Shown here in pieces: positions 40,415 to 49,981 of a stretch of DNA of 64,000 nucleotides. The translations under genes were made by a program, and so were the position numbers. The DNA is from Candidatus Pelagibacterales bacterium (lineage in GTDB: Bacteria > Pseudomonadota > Alphaproteobacteria > TMED109). The stretch spans positions 1 through 64,000 of the forward strand of contig PAZF01000002.1 in the NCBI GenBank assembly GCA_002715505.1, in the 5' to 3' direction. The first letter of the stretch is position 1. Each line of letters starts with the position of its first letter. The notes under the pieces are model-generated. The model did no database searches and was not told where the DNA came from. It was given only the letters and a program-made list of their open reading frames with translations.

Positions 40415-40954
40415 TTAAAAGTGTCCTTTTACACCAAGAATTTTCTTTGACTTACTAATTACATAAGCAGATTTTTTATTTTTGCCGAATATTTTTATAT
40501 TAAGTTTTTTACTATTTTCAAATTTATTAAAATATTTAATATAAATTATTTTAAGCTCTGAAATTTTTTTACACTCAAAAGTGTAATTACTTATAAACTC
40601 TGAGTGTTTTCCCTCATTTACAACATTAGCATTACTTTTAACTTCCTCACATTCAGCTGATCCAGATGGCATAATCATATTCTTATAATCTGATAAAATA
40701 CTTAAAGCATTTTCTACCTTATCAATATCATTTTTTTCCTTAGCTTCATATTCAAAGCCTACTATATCAAAGCCTGGAATTTCAAATTCGAACAATAAGG
40801 TGTTACCTTCTTGAGATATGTTAAGGACTCCTACGCCATGTTCATGAGCTTTTAAAGATTTTTTCTTGTTGCTATGTGAATACAACAAAGGCAATGAAAT
40901 AAAATATATTAATATTGTGAGTCTAATAAACATTTTATATTTATTAATATACAA
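40415..40954 (-). CDS. DUF2796 / ZrgA-like periplasmic protein (zinc-related)
   Basis: HEHGVGVLNISQEGNTLLFEFEIPGFDIVGFEYEA; EFISNYTFEC. Confidence 0.8.
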   Translation of the reverse strand: MYINKYKMFIRLTILIYFISLPLLYSHSNKKKSLKAHEHGVGVLNISQEGNTLLFEFEIPGFDIVGFEYEAKEKNDIDKVENALSILSDYKNMIMPSGSAECEEVKSNANVVNEGKHSEFISNYTFECKKISELKIIYIKYFNKFENSKKLNIKIFGKNKKSAYVISKSKKILGVKGHF

Positions 40955-40969
40955 TAATGCTTATTATTG

Positions 40970-40994
40970 TCAACTTGCAATAATGTTGCATAAA
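40970..40994. promoter_or_regulatory. Candidate operator (TGCAA-N5-TTGCA palindrome) upstream of the zrgA-like gene
   Basis: ttgcaataatgttgcat in the divergent intergenic region. Confidence 0.35.
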
Positions 40995-41128
40995 TTATAT
41001 TTATTTTTTACATTTTAGCATGCTTAAATTAGCTTTATTTATTATATAAAAGTCATTAGAGTTTATCGTAAATAACATAATATACTTTTATTTTTTGACA
41101 AACAAACATATTAAGTTAAATTTTTATA

Positions 41129-41338
41129 ATGAGTGATATTTTAAATAAAAAATTTAAGAATATAATAGAAGTTAAAACAACCTACATAGCCACTGAAGCT
41201 GGTCATCCTAGAGTATATTACAAAATCAATCCAGATATTGGATACATAGTTTGCAACTACAGCAATACTTGTTTTAAACTAAGTAAAGACGCAGATTTAA
41301 ATACTAAGGAGCTTTATATTTATAAAGGTGAAATTTGA
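41129..41338 (+). CDS. Small hypothetical protein (possible zinc-finger-like C-terminus)
   Basis: 69 aa, overlaps the downstream gene; GHPRVYYKINPDIGYIVCNYSNTCFKL resembles a CHCC zinc-finger protein. Confidence 0.5.
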   Translation: MSDILNKKFKNIIEVKTTYIATEAGHPRVYYKINPDIGYIVCNYSNTCFKLSKDADLNTKELYIYKGEI

Positions 41339-41823
41339 CCAATTTATCTACAGATGAGATTAATAAAAAAATTTTTGATATTCAAGAAAAATGGTCTGAT
41401 GCCATAGTGCAAATAGGAAAAGCGTTTTTAAATAAAGAAGATTATGTGAATTTAACTAACAAATTCCTAGATAATCTATATTGTTTTAAGCAAGGAAAAG
41501 TCTTATTTAAGCCTACCAAAGCTAGCAACCTACAATTTAGAAAAAGTAAAAATGAATTTATATCCTATTTTATAGGTCATAATAAAATATCAGCTGAGGA
41601 TAAAGGATTTGCTTTAGAACCATGGAAAAGAATATTTTTTGAAAATTTTGACTTTATTATTTTGGATAATGTATTACTCTCAATGGGAAATTATTTCTTC
41701 TTTGATTATCAAGATAAACAATTAAAAGTAGAATATACTTTTGGTTATAAGCTAGATATAAATAATAATTTTAAAATTATTCATCACCACTCTTCCCTGC
41801 CCTATAAAAATCAGTCCTCTTAA
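41335..41823 (+). CDS. SnoaL/NTF2-like protein (often mislabelled phosphoribosyl-AMP cyclohydrolase)
   Basis: VLFKPTKASNLQFRKSKNEFISYFIG...DKGFALEPWKRIFFENF...LSMGNYFFFD...HHHSSLPY. Confidence 0.75.
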   Translation: MTNLSTDEINKKIFDIQEKWSDAIVQIGKAFLNKEDYVNLTNKFLDNLYCFKQGKVLFKPTKASNLQFRKSKNEFISYFIGHNKISAEDKGFALEPWKRIFFENFDFIILDNVLLSMGNYFFFDYQDKQLKVEYTFGYKLDINNNFKIIHHHSSLPYKNQSS

Positions 41824-43282
41824 ATAAAACTAATAAAAGGATAACTGGTATAATTGCTGTCCAAAAACTCATAAAGGATATTTTATTAAAAGCCATTATA
41901 AAACTTTCTCTATCACTCAAAAGTAAGAGTTTATTTGAAAATTGATTATTCATATTTTCTTTTGCTATTTCTTTTAAGAAATAGGTTTCATTAGTATAAT
42001 TTTCTGTAATTTTTGAAAAAAAGTCTTTTTGAAATTTTATAAAATAGTTGCTGGAAACTGCAATTGATACTGCTGCAGTCAGTCTCATGATTAAGTTGTA
42101 CATCGCTGAAGCATTATTAATCATTTTAGTATTAAGCGATGAAAAACAAATAAATTGACTTCCCATAAATAAAAACTGCGCTCCTATACCTTTTAGTAGT
42201 TGTGAAGGAAATAAATCAAGAAAAATAAAATCTGCCGTTATAAAGGATTGCATGTAAGCAGCAACGCCCGTTATAAAACTTCCTAGCACTATAATTATTT
42301 TTTCACCATAAAACTTTAAAATATGTCCTGCAAATGGGCCTGCTATCATCATACCTATACCCATAGTAGAAACTATTAAACCTATATCAATAGGATCAAT
42401 ATGATGCATTTTGGTAAGAATTAGAGGAATTAAAAAAATTGGAATATAAATATTTATTGCAAATACGCAGCATATTATAGATCCAATGAAAAATTTTTGA
42501 TTAGAAAAAATTTTTATATCTATGACTGGACTTTTAGTAAAAAGCTCTCTTCTTATAAAAAGAAACATAGAAATAACAAAAATAACAAAACACATAAAAA
42601 TAAAATCAGAAAAAAACCAGTCTCTCCTTTCACCTTCTTCTAAAAAAATTAATAGTGCAATAAGACTTATTGCTAAATAGATAATTCCTTGATAATCAAT
42701 TTTTTTCATTAAAGACTTGTCTCTATTTTTTAAATCTATAAACAAATAACCCAGAATAAATACTAAAATTCCTAAAGGAATATTATATAAAAACATCCAA
42801 CGCCAATTTAAGTATTCTGTTAGCATCCCTCCCAAAACTGGTCCTAAAGCTATTGATGATACTCCAATAGTTGCTGCAATTGACAATATTATTGGGACCT
42901 CTTTAGGGTTAAAAAGAATATAAGTATTAGAAACCATAATTGGTATCATTGCTCCACCAAAAAAGCCTTGTAATCCTCGAAAAACAGTCATTGAAATAAA
43001 AGATTCGGATACTGCACATCCAATACTAGAAAATATGAAGCCCGATAAACTTATAAGAAATAATACCCTAGTTGATAATAACCTTGCTAACCATCCTGTA
43101 AAAGGAATTACAATTACCTCTGCAATTAACGAAGCAGACATAACATAAGAAATTTGTTCAATGCTGGCATTTAATTCACCTTGCAAGTATTTTAAGGATG
43201 ACCCAACTATTTGAACACTTAGCATATTCATAACAAAGCCACTAAGTAATATAAAAAAAATAAATAAGTTTTTTTTATTCAT
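41777..43282 (-). CDS. MFS transporter, DHA2/EmrB-like
   Basis: Multi-TM; VQIVGSSLKYLQGELNASIEQISYVMSASLIAEVIVIPFTGWLARLLSTR; GFFGGAMIPIM; ALGPVLGGMLTEYLNWRWMFLYNIPLG. Confidence 0.93.
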   Translation of the reverse strand: MNKKNLFIFFILLSGFVMNMLSVQIVGSSLKYLQGELNASIEQISYVMSASLIAEVIVIPFTGWLARLLSTRVLFLISLSGFIFSSIGCAVSESFISMTVFRGLQGFFGGAMIPIMVSNTYILFNPKEVPIILSIAATIGVSSIALGPVLGGMLTEYLNWRWMFLYNIPLGILVFILGYLFIDLKNRDKSLMKKIDYQGIIYLAISLIALLIFLEEGERRDWFFSDFIFMCFVIFVISMFLFIRRELFTKSPVIDIKIFSNQKFFIGSIICCVFAINIYIPIFLIPLILTKMHHIDPIDIGLIVSTMGIGMMIAGPFAGHILKFYGEKIIIVLGSFITGVAAYMQSFITADFIFLDLFPSQLLKGIGAQFLFMGSQFICFSSLNTKMINNASAMYNLIMRLTAAVSIAVSSNYFIKFQKDFFSKITENYTNETYFLKEIAKENMNNQFSNKLLLLSDRESFIMAFNKISFMSFWTAIIPVILLLVLFKRTDFYRAGKSGDE

Positions 43283-43378
43283 TACTATATTTTATTATTT
43301 TATTTTTATTATTGGCATCCATACACTAATAATATTTTTGATATAATTTATAAACTTTTTATCCGAAAAAAATATTGG

Positions 43379-43780
43379 TTATTTATCTATAAAAATACAA
43401 TTATATAAATATTTTTCACCTGTAGGAAATAGCATTGAAGCAGTCATTTTTTTCAAATTTATCAATCTATTCCAGTTAGTTTTCTTATTATGTAATGTAA
43501 TTATATTTTTATTAAAATTTACTATCCAATCTTTAGCAGCTCCTTTTTTAGAATAGCCTATCTCGTGCCATTTTCCTTTATAGTACCACTCAAAATAAGG
43601 GTTATGAATTCTAAAAATGTCGCTTCTTCCAGTACCTGTAGTTTCTTCACATTTTATTATTAAACTTTTACTTAAGTCTTGCTTGGCATTCAACTTAGAC
43701 CAGTAAAAGCATACTAAAAAGCTTAAAATATATTTCATTTTAAGTATTATAACATACCTTAAGTGAACTTTTGAATACAA
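43379..43780 (-). CDS. Hypothetical secreted protein
   Basis: Signal-peptide-like segment MKYILSFLVCFYWSKLNA; real start probably MKYIL. Confidence 0.45.
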   Translation of the reverse strand: MYSKVHLRYVIILKMKYILSFLVCFYWSKLNAKQDLSKSLIIKCEETTGTGRSDIFRIHNPYFEWYYKGKWHEIGYSKKGAAKDWIVNFNKNIITLHNKKTNWNRLINLKKMTASMLFPTGEKYLYNCIFIDK

Positions 43781-43861
43781 CTATAAATAAAAAAATTATT
43801 TAATGATTTTACATTTATTTATTAATTAAAAATATTTACAAATTTTGACCAAATCTAAACT

Positions 43862-44203
43862 ATGAGTTATAGTAATAATGTTTTACATCATTTAAATATG
43901 TATATAAGGTTTGTAACATTTAAGTTTCCCTCAAAATCTAAAGCAGAAGCATTTATTTCTATGATGAGTACTCCAATATGGCAGGAAAAGTTTGATAGAG
44001 ATACAAAATGTATAGATCAAATTATTATTAGAAGCGGCGAAGGTAAATTAGCTGGGATGGGTATCTACAAAACAAAAGAAGACTTTCTTAAATCTTCAAA
44101 AATGTTAAAAGAAATGTTTGTGGATTTAGTGAAGTCATTTGAAGGAATTTTAGAATGGCATGATGGAAATGTTGTGTTTCATTATAAAAGAAAGAAAAAA
44201 TAG
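43862..44203 (+). CDS. Hypothetical protein, possible ABM-like ferredoxin fold
   Basis: 113-aa ORF: YIRFVTFKFPSKSKAEAFISMMSTPIW...GEGKLAGMGIYKTKEDF. Confidence 0.5.
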   Translation: MSYSNNVLHHLNMYIRFVTFKFPSKSKAEAFISMMSTPIWQEKFDRDTKCIDQIIIRSGEGKLAGMGIYKTKEDFLKSSKMLKEMFVDLVKSFEGILEWHDGNVVFHYKRKKK

Positions 44204-44366
44204 ATTAGATAATATCTGCAAGGTAATATACTATTTTTTTTTATGCTTTTTTTTAAATTTAATTTCTAACCATTTGCTTAAAATACCTAAAGTAAAACCT
44301 ATAAATATGGCGAGTCCTATAACAATTATAATGTGTAAAAAAGTAGATATATTAGTCTCCTAGCAA

Positions 44367-44849
44367 CTATTTTTTAAAATTTTTTAATTCTTGCAATAAG
44401 GATTTCTTAATATTGCATTTACTAATATGAAAGTTTCTTCCTTCCATATATCTCGCTACATAGGGGCATTTAAGCCCTATTAGTTTTTTATATCTTCCAG
44501 TTCCGTCAATATATTCAAGGGTACCTCCTCCTCCTACAGTTATATCTCTTTTATTTCTTTTAGCAATAAACCAAAACTTTTCATTTGTCTCACTTTTTCC
44601 ATATCCTACAGCCTCTATATCAGGAATTTCATCAAGCTTATCAACTTTTCCATTAGCTTCAAAAATTCCAATTTGGCCAACATTATCTTTCCACATGCCT
44701 TCTAAAGAAATAGTTTTATAACTGCTATTATTATCTAAAATTATATTACCTGTAACATTCATTTTAAAAAACCCCTCCATTATATAATCTTCTGATATTA
44801 AATGATAAGACCAAAAAAATAAAAGTAGAGGAAAAAAATATAATTTCAT
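44367..44849 (-). CDS. Small secreted protein, C-x16-C family, copy F
   Basis: MWKDNVGQIGIFEANG; IDGTGRYKKLIGLKCPYVARYMEGRNFHISKCNI. Confidence 0.85.
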   Translation of the reverse strand: MKLYFFPLLLFFWSYHLISEDYIMEGFFKMNVTGNIILDNNSSYKTISLEGMWKDNVGQIGIFEANGKVDKLDEIPDIEAVGYGKSETNEKFWFIAKRNKRDITVGGGGTLEYIDGTGRYKKLIGLKCPYVARYMEGRNFHISKCNIKKSLLQELKNFKK

Positions 44850-44947
44850 AATCTCTTATTATAATTAACAAAGTTAATACCACAATCAATAGTTTTGTAA
44901 TAGTCTCCTTATTTTGGTAAAGTAAAATAAAAATATTTATAACTAAA

Positions 44948-46723
44948 TTGGATAAAATAAAAAGAAAGCTGTCTACTATTCTAGCCGCAGATTGCGTTGG
45001 GTTCAGTAGTTATATGGACAAAAACGAAGAACTCACTCTTGCGTCTTTAAAATCTTGTAGAGCTATTATTGATAAAATTATTGATAAATATGGAGGTAGA
45101 ATATTTTATACTGCTGGTGACTCTGTAATTGCAGAATTCTCAAGTCCTGTTAATTCAATAAAAGCTGCTATAGAATTTCAAAAGTTAATTTTACAAAGAA
45201 ATAGATCACTTAAAAATAATTTCAAGTTAATGTGGAGAGTTGGTTTGCATTTAGATGATGTAATAATAGAAGGTGATAATATATTTGGTACAGGAGTTAA
45301 TATAGCAGCTAGATTAGAGGCATGCTGCACTCCAGGGCAAATATTAATTTCAACTATGGTAAAAGAACAAGTATTTAATAAAATTGAAGAAATAATTGTC
45401 GATGCAGGAACTAAAATTTTAAAAAATATTTCTGACTCTTATCAAACATTTGGGATAGCTCCTTCAGGTGATAAAGTAATAAAAACAGATGCACTTAAAA
45501 ATACAGCAAATCAAAAAAAAGCTAAAGCTTATAAACCGAAATTAGCTGTAATGCCATTTTCAAATATTAATAATGATAATGAAGGTGGTTATTTAGTTGA
45601 TGGCATAGTAGAAGATTTGATAACAGAGTTTTCTATGATTAAGGAATTAGATATAATTTCTCGACAATCATGCTTTGATTTTAAGGATAGTAAGACAGAT
45701 ATAAATGACTTTAAAAAGAGATTTTCATTAGATTACTTAGTTACAGGAAATATAAGATCTTCAGGAAAGAGGGTTAGGGTTTCAGTAGAACTTTCAGAAG
45801 CAAAAAATAGCAGCATCTTATGGAATAATAAGTATGATAGAGTTTTAAAAGATATATTTGAAGTTCAAGATGAAATAGTTAGAAAAATATCTTTAGCACT
45901 TTTAGGAGAAATAGAAATTTCTAGTTTAGAAAGAGCTAAACGAAAACCTACTGAAAGCCTAACATCTTATGAACTTCTACTCAAAGGTAAGGTATTACAT
46001 CATAAATTTGAAAAAGAAGCTTTAATTGAAGCAATAGAAACATTTGATAAAGCAATAGAAGCAGATAAAAATAATGGCCAAGCTTATGCATGGAAAGCTT
46101 GTGCTATAGGACAAGGCCTAGGAAGAGGATATTTAAAAGGGGATTTTAATAAAATTTGGAGCCAAGCAGAAATATGCTTAAAGAAAGCAAGAGAACTTGA
46201 TGACAACGATTTTGAGGTGCATAGATTATTAGCAGAGATAAAATTGAGTCAGAAAGACTTTAAGCTGGCAGAGAAACATGCAAGAAAATGCTATAAACTT
46301 GTTCCAAACGATCCTAGAGTATTATCAGTATATGGTGAAATACTAATAAGAACAGGCCAATCTGACAAAGGCATAGAAGCTTTAGAAAGAGCTTACGAAT
46401 TAGATCCTATAGCACCAGGAAAAGAAAATGAGGATCATAGAGTTTCGTCTTTATTATTAGGATATTTTTTAGTAAGAAATAAAAAATCCTGTTTGGAACT
46501 CATTTCCAAATTAGAAAATATTGACAAAAGATCCTGGCTTTTAACTGCAAAACTTTGCCATGATGAGGAATATAATTATTACAATGAACATTGGTATTTA
46601 TATGGTAAAAAAAAATTTTTCAATGCAGATTGGAATACAGAAATTAAGGGGTTCAAACTAAATAATGACAGTACTTCAAGTTCATTAACAAAATTTGTAA
46701 ATAATTTATTTGAAGAAAACTAA
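44948..46723 (+). CDS. Class III adenylate/guanylate cyclase with C-terminal TPR-like region (TTG start)
   Basis: RKLSTILAADCVGFSSYMDKNEE; GGRIFYTAGDSVIAEFSS; GDNIFGTGVNIAARLEACCTPGQILIS; YVVDGIVEDLITEFS-like region; TPR repeats. Confidence 0.92.
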   Translation: MDKIKRKLSTILAADCVGFSSYMDKNEELTLASLKSCRAIIDKIIDKYGGRIFYTAGDSVIAEFSSPVNSIKAAIEFQKLILQRNRSLKNNFKLMWRVGLHLDDVIIEGDNIFGTGVNIAARLEACCTPGQILISTMVKEQVFNKIEEIIVDAGTKILKNISDSYQTFGIAPSGDKVIKTDALKNTANQKKAKAYKPKLAVMPFSNINNDNEGGYLVDGIVEDLITEFSMIKELDIISRQSCFDFKDSKTDINDFKKRFSLDYLVTGNIRSSGKRVRVSVELSEAKNSSILWNNKYDRVLKDIFEVQDEIVRKISLALLGEIEISSLERAKRKPTESLTSYELLLKGKVLHHKFEKEALIEAIETFDKAIEADKNNGQAYAWKACAIGQGLGRGYLKGDFNKIWSQAEICLKKARELDDNDFEVHRLLAEIKLSQKDFKLAEKHARKCYKLVPNDPRVLSVYGEILIRTGQSDKGIEALERAYELDPIAPGKENEDHRVSSLLLGYFLVRNKKSCLELISKLENIDKRSWLLTAKLCHDEEYNYYNEHWYLYGKKKFFNADWNTEIKGFKLNNDSTSSSLTKFVNNLFEEN

Positions 46724-46776
46724 ATTATATATTTTTTTTTTTACAATTTTTAATTATCTAAATTAATTATAAGAAA

Positions 46777-47067
46777 TCATTTTTTTAGTTCAATCTCAAC
46801 AAAAATTAAGACTTTACTGCTTTTATTTATGACATTATGTTCAACTCCTGCTCTTCTGAAGTATGACTCTGAAGCTATAAGTATAGCATCATTTTTATTT
46901 TCTTTTGCATCTATTAAAAGTATATTGCCTCCAATTATAGGTGTTATAACATAATCATATTCATGTTTATGCATTCCAGTTTCATCATCTGGCTGAAATA
47001 TATATTTAGTAATTCTTACCTGTTGATTATCAACTTGAACTTCTGATTTTGCCTTGTTTCTTTGCAT
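46777..47067 (-). CDS. Cupin-like protein
   Basis: VRITKYIFQPDDETGMHKHEYDYVITPIIGGNI. Confidence 0.7.
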   Translation of the reverse strand: MQRNKAKSEVQVDNQQVRITKYIFQPDDETGMHKHEYDYVITPIIGGNILLIDAKENKNDAILIASESYFRRAGVEHNVINKSSKVLIFVEIELKK

Positions 47068-47113
47068 AAAAATAATTTATCAAAAAATTATGCTAAAGCT
47101 TCCTTTATAATTT

Positions 47114-47323
47114 TTATTTATCAAGCCAGCTAGCGTCTGGAGATATAGCTTCTGATTTTATCTTTTTTTGTTTATTTAAAGTAAATACTATATTTTTATT
47201 ATTATAATTATCTTTTAAATCTATCTTATAATTAGGTTTAATGTTAGTTTTCCTACCTAATATGAAAGCCAATATTATAAAAATTAAAAATATAGTTATT
47301 CCCATTATTGGATGGTAACTCAT
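47114..47323 (-). CDS. Small membrane-anchored hypothetical protein
   Basis: One N-terminal TM; coupled to the ahpD-like gene by position. Confidence 0.4.
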   Translation of the reverse strand: MSYHPIMGITIFLIFIILAFILGRKTNIKPNYKIDLKDNYNNKNIVFTLNKQKKIKSEAISPDASWLDK

Positions 47324-47841
47324 TTAATAACCTTCATTATATTCGCAATAGCATTAATAATAGAAGCTACTCTTGCAGCGGTTTGTATAACCTGTGTTGA
47401 AATATTATTTTCCCTTAAAACTATTTCGTGTGCATTTATACATTTGCCACACCCTATAATTACAGCAACAGCTAAACAAAGCAATTCAAAGTCAGGTTTA
47501 TTCATTTTGTGTTTTGAGAGATATTGCATTCTTAAATTAGCTGGCATTGAAGAATAATTATGTTCTGTTGCTAAATGTGTAAATCTATAATAAATAGCAT
47601 TCATCGACATAATTGAATATGCTCCATAGACATCTTCCATAACAACTGGATCAATATGTTCTTTTACTTCTTTCAAAGCAGCTTCTTTTAAAACTTCATC
47701 TTTTGTTGCTAAACACGAAATTAATATTATTGAGTATAATTGCTGTTTATCTAATATATTTTCATTAAGAACTTTAGAATAGTTTAATTTGATATCTTTA
47801 GCATACTCAGGAAAAGTTGTTAATATTTCTGAAACATTCAT
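47320..47841 (-). CDS. AhpD-like alkylhydroperoxidase (carboxymuconolactone decarboxylase fold)
   Basis: CLAVAVIIGCGKCINAHEIVLRENNIS (CxxC...H); adjacent to ahpC. Confidence 0.88.
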   Translation of the reverse strand: MNVSEILTTFPEYAKDIKLNYSKVLNENILDKQQLYSIILISCLATKDEVLKEAALKEVKEHIDPVVMEDVYGAYSIMSMNAIYYRFTHLATEHNYSSMPANLRMQYLSKHKMNKPDFELLCLAVAVIIGCGKCINAHEIVLRENNISTQVIQTAARVASIINAIANIMKVIK

Positions 47842-47852
47842 ATTAAATATTA

Positions 47853-48398
47853 TTAAATAGTATCCCCACCAACAGGTCTGTTACATGGACATAATTCATC
47901 TGTTTGTAGTGCATCAAGTATTCTCAAAGTCTCAGTGGGGTTTCTTCCTACATTTAAATTATTTACGGTCACATGTTGAATAATATTATGTGGATCAACA
48001 ATAAAAGTAGCTCTTAAAGCAACACCCTCTTCCGACCTGATTCCCAATGCATCTACTAGTGTTCCTTCAGTATCCGCAAAAGACCATTGATTAAGTTTAT
48101 TTAAATCTTTATGATCTCTTCTCCAGGCTAATTTACAGTGCTCATTATCTGTGCTACCTCCCAATACTACACAATCTCTATCTAAAAAATCTTGGTTTAA
48201 TTTTGCATACTCTACTATTTCTGTAGGACAAACAAATGTAAAATCCTTAGGATAAAAATAAATAACTTTCCATTTATCTGGAAATGATTTTTCATCGATA
48301 TTTTCAAAAGCACTTTCTCCATTTTCTTCATGCTCATGGAATAAAGGCTTAACGCCCACAACATTAAAATCATCAATTTTTTCTCCTACGCCTTTCAT
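47853..48398 (-). CDS. ahpC: Alkyl hydroperoxide reductase AhpC / peroxiredoxin
   Basis: VIYFYPKDFTFVCPTEIVEYAKL; DELCPCNRPVGGDTI. Confidence 0.95.
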   Translation of the reverse strand: MKGVGEKIDDFNVVGVKPLFHEHEENGESAFENIDEKSFPDKWKVIYFYPKDFTFVCPTEIVEYAKLNQDFLDRDCVVLGGSTDNEHCKLAWRRDHKDLNKLNQWSFADTEGTLVDALGIRSEEGVALRATFIVDPHNIIQHVTVNNLNVGRNPTETLRILDALQTDELCPCNRPVGGDTI

Positions 48399-48406
48399 TT
48401 TTCCTC

Positions 48407-48871
48407 CTAATGTAAAGTATTATTAAGTTCATACAACTGACCTTCATGTAAAAAAGATTTGCTATGTAGATCAATATTAGTATTAAGATTAGCATTTTTA
48501 AAGGCAATAGCCAAACTTTTAGCACTATTTGTAAAATGCTCTTCAACATTATCTAAACACCACATTTTAATAAAATATTCATTATTTATTTTTTCTTTCA
48601 TGTGCTCATTTATACAATAAATAAGATTAAGCTCTATTTGAGTTAAGCACTGTGAACAGATAGGTTGCAAATTTAATATTTTCATTTTTTTAAGAAAAAA
48701 TAAAAAATTATTTAATAATATACTCCCCTTTTCAATGCCTACTTTTTCATAAGCTAGATTAATTAGATCATATTTATTAGGGTTTGTTCTACAACTTCCA
48801 TTTATAGATAATCTAGATGTCCATAATAAGAGCTGTGCACCGAAAGGTAAATCGTGATATTTTATTTGCAT
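48407..48871 (-). CDS. Hypothetical protein, first gene of the ahpCD-like operon
   Basis: Start moved to MQIKYHDLPFGAQLLLWTSRLSINGSCRTNPNKYDL; contains C-x2-C (PICSQC). Confidence 0.6.
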   Translation of the reverse strand: MQIKYHDLPFGAQLLLWTSRLSINGSCRTNPNKYDLINLAYEKVGIEKGSILLNNFLFFLKKMKILNLQPICSQCLTQIELNLIYCINEHMKEKINNEYFIKMWCLDNVEEHFTNSAKSLAIAFKNANLNTNIDLHSKSFLHEGQLYELNNTLH

Positions 48872-48901
48872 AGTTATAATATATATATAAATTATATTTT
48901 T

Positions 48902-48920
48902 GCAAATGATAATCATTATT
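48902..48920 (-). promoter_or_regulatory. Fur-box-like operator
   Basis: GCAAATGATAATCATTATT matches the classical GATAATGATAATCATTATC at 16 of 19 positions, with perfect 6-1-6 core AATGAT-A-ATCATT. Confidence 0.7.
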
Positions 48921-49024
48921 AATGAGAATAGTTACCATTTTTTATAATAAATAATAATAAAATTAAATCAAAATATTACAAAAAACTTATAATCTTAATT
49001 TAAACTATTGTATCAATTACTTTT

Positions 49025-49443
49025 TTTATATCCTTTGCAGAAAAGAATATATTGAATTTATATTTTAGTGCATAAGTACATTTGGAGCCTATTATACTTT
49101 CTATTTACCTGTACCTTTAATTATTGTCATTTTTCATACTTCTGCCTCCATATCAGATAATCTGATATCTTTTTCATATAATTTATCATTATACTGATCC
49201 GTATATTCGCAAAAATATTACATATTACTATATTTTGTTCAACGACCAGTATTCCTTGACAAGTTCTCCCCCATAATTACCTAGACTATCTTCCCAAATT
49301 CCATAATTGCTGAAATTAACCGCTTTAATATCAATATTAAAATTTATGTTATTTGCTATTAGTAAATCCTGAGTATTTAAAGCTCCAATCTTTTGGTAAA
49401 GCACGTTTTGAATAATCAAAAATACTAATATCAAAACTATCAA
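49025..49443 (-). pseudogene. Decayed C-x16-C family copy (H)
   Basis: Listed 71-aa ORF carries YGIWEDSLGNYG; after stops and a frameshift the minus strand still reads IIKGTGK and IGSKCTYALKYKFNIFFSAKD. Confidence 0.75.
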
Positions 49444-49555
49444 GAGACTTATGTATTTATAATAAACTTATTCAAGCTATCTATACATACCTAAAATAAT
49501 CTGGAAAAACCTTTAAATCAAAAGCAAATTAAATTTTTAAAAATCTTAAATACAA

Positions 49556-49981
49556 TTACAAGTTACTTAATAATGCTTTTAACTTTCTACTTCCTTTGCC
49601 TCCTATATCGACACCAGAAATAGAATTTTTATTTGATATATCATCTCCTACAACTACTAAACCTATCATTCCCATAATACTATGAGGTGAACAAACATAT
49701 AAATATATACCAGGAATATCGAACTTTATAGCAACCTCTTTATTGATGTAAGATTTAGGAGGTAATTCAAAGCCAGATGGACCAGCAATAAATTCAACAT
49801 TATGCCCTCCATCTTTTGGTACCCATTTTATTGTATCTCCAACAGCAATATTTGCAACATCCTTACTATAAACCATCCTCTGACCGTCGTCTCTCTTATT
49901 AAGCATATCAATAACTATTTCAGCTGAAAATCCAGCAAGTGTAAACATAAAAGACATAAAACTAATGATAACGTATTTCAT
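49556..49981 (-). CDS. Pseudoazurin, paralog 2
   Basis: AEIVIDMLNKRDDGQRMVYSKDVANIAVGDTIKWVPKDGGHNVEFIAG...YLYVCSPHSIMGMIGLVVVG. Confidence 0.92.
   Translation of the reverse strand: MKYVIISFMSFMFTLAGFSAEIVIDMLNKRDDGQRMVYSKDVANIAVGDTIKWVPKDGGHNVEFIAGPSGFELPPKSYINKEVAIKFDIPGIYLYVCSPHSIMGMIGLVVVGDDISNKNSISGVDIGGKGSRKLKALLSNL

Noticed and set aside
41335-41823. Phosphoribosyl-AMP cyclohydrolase annotation
   Set aside because: Such labels are common for this family, but the sequence looks NTF2/SnoaL-like and lacks HisI motifs.
49228-49443. 71-aa ORF as an independent functional gene
   Set aside because: It is the N-terminal part of a decayed C-x16-C family member; the remainder follows in other frames with stops.
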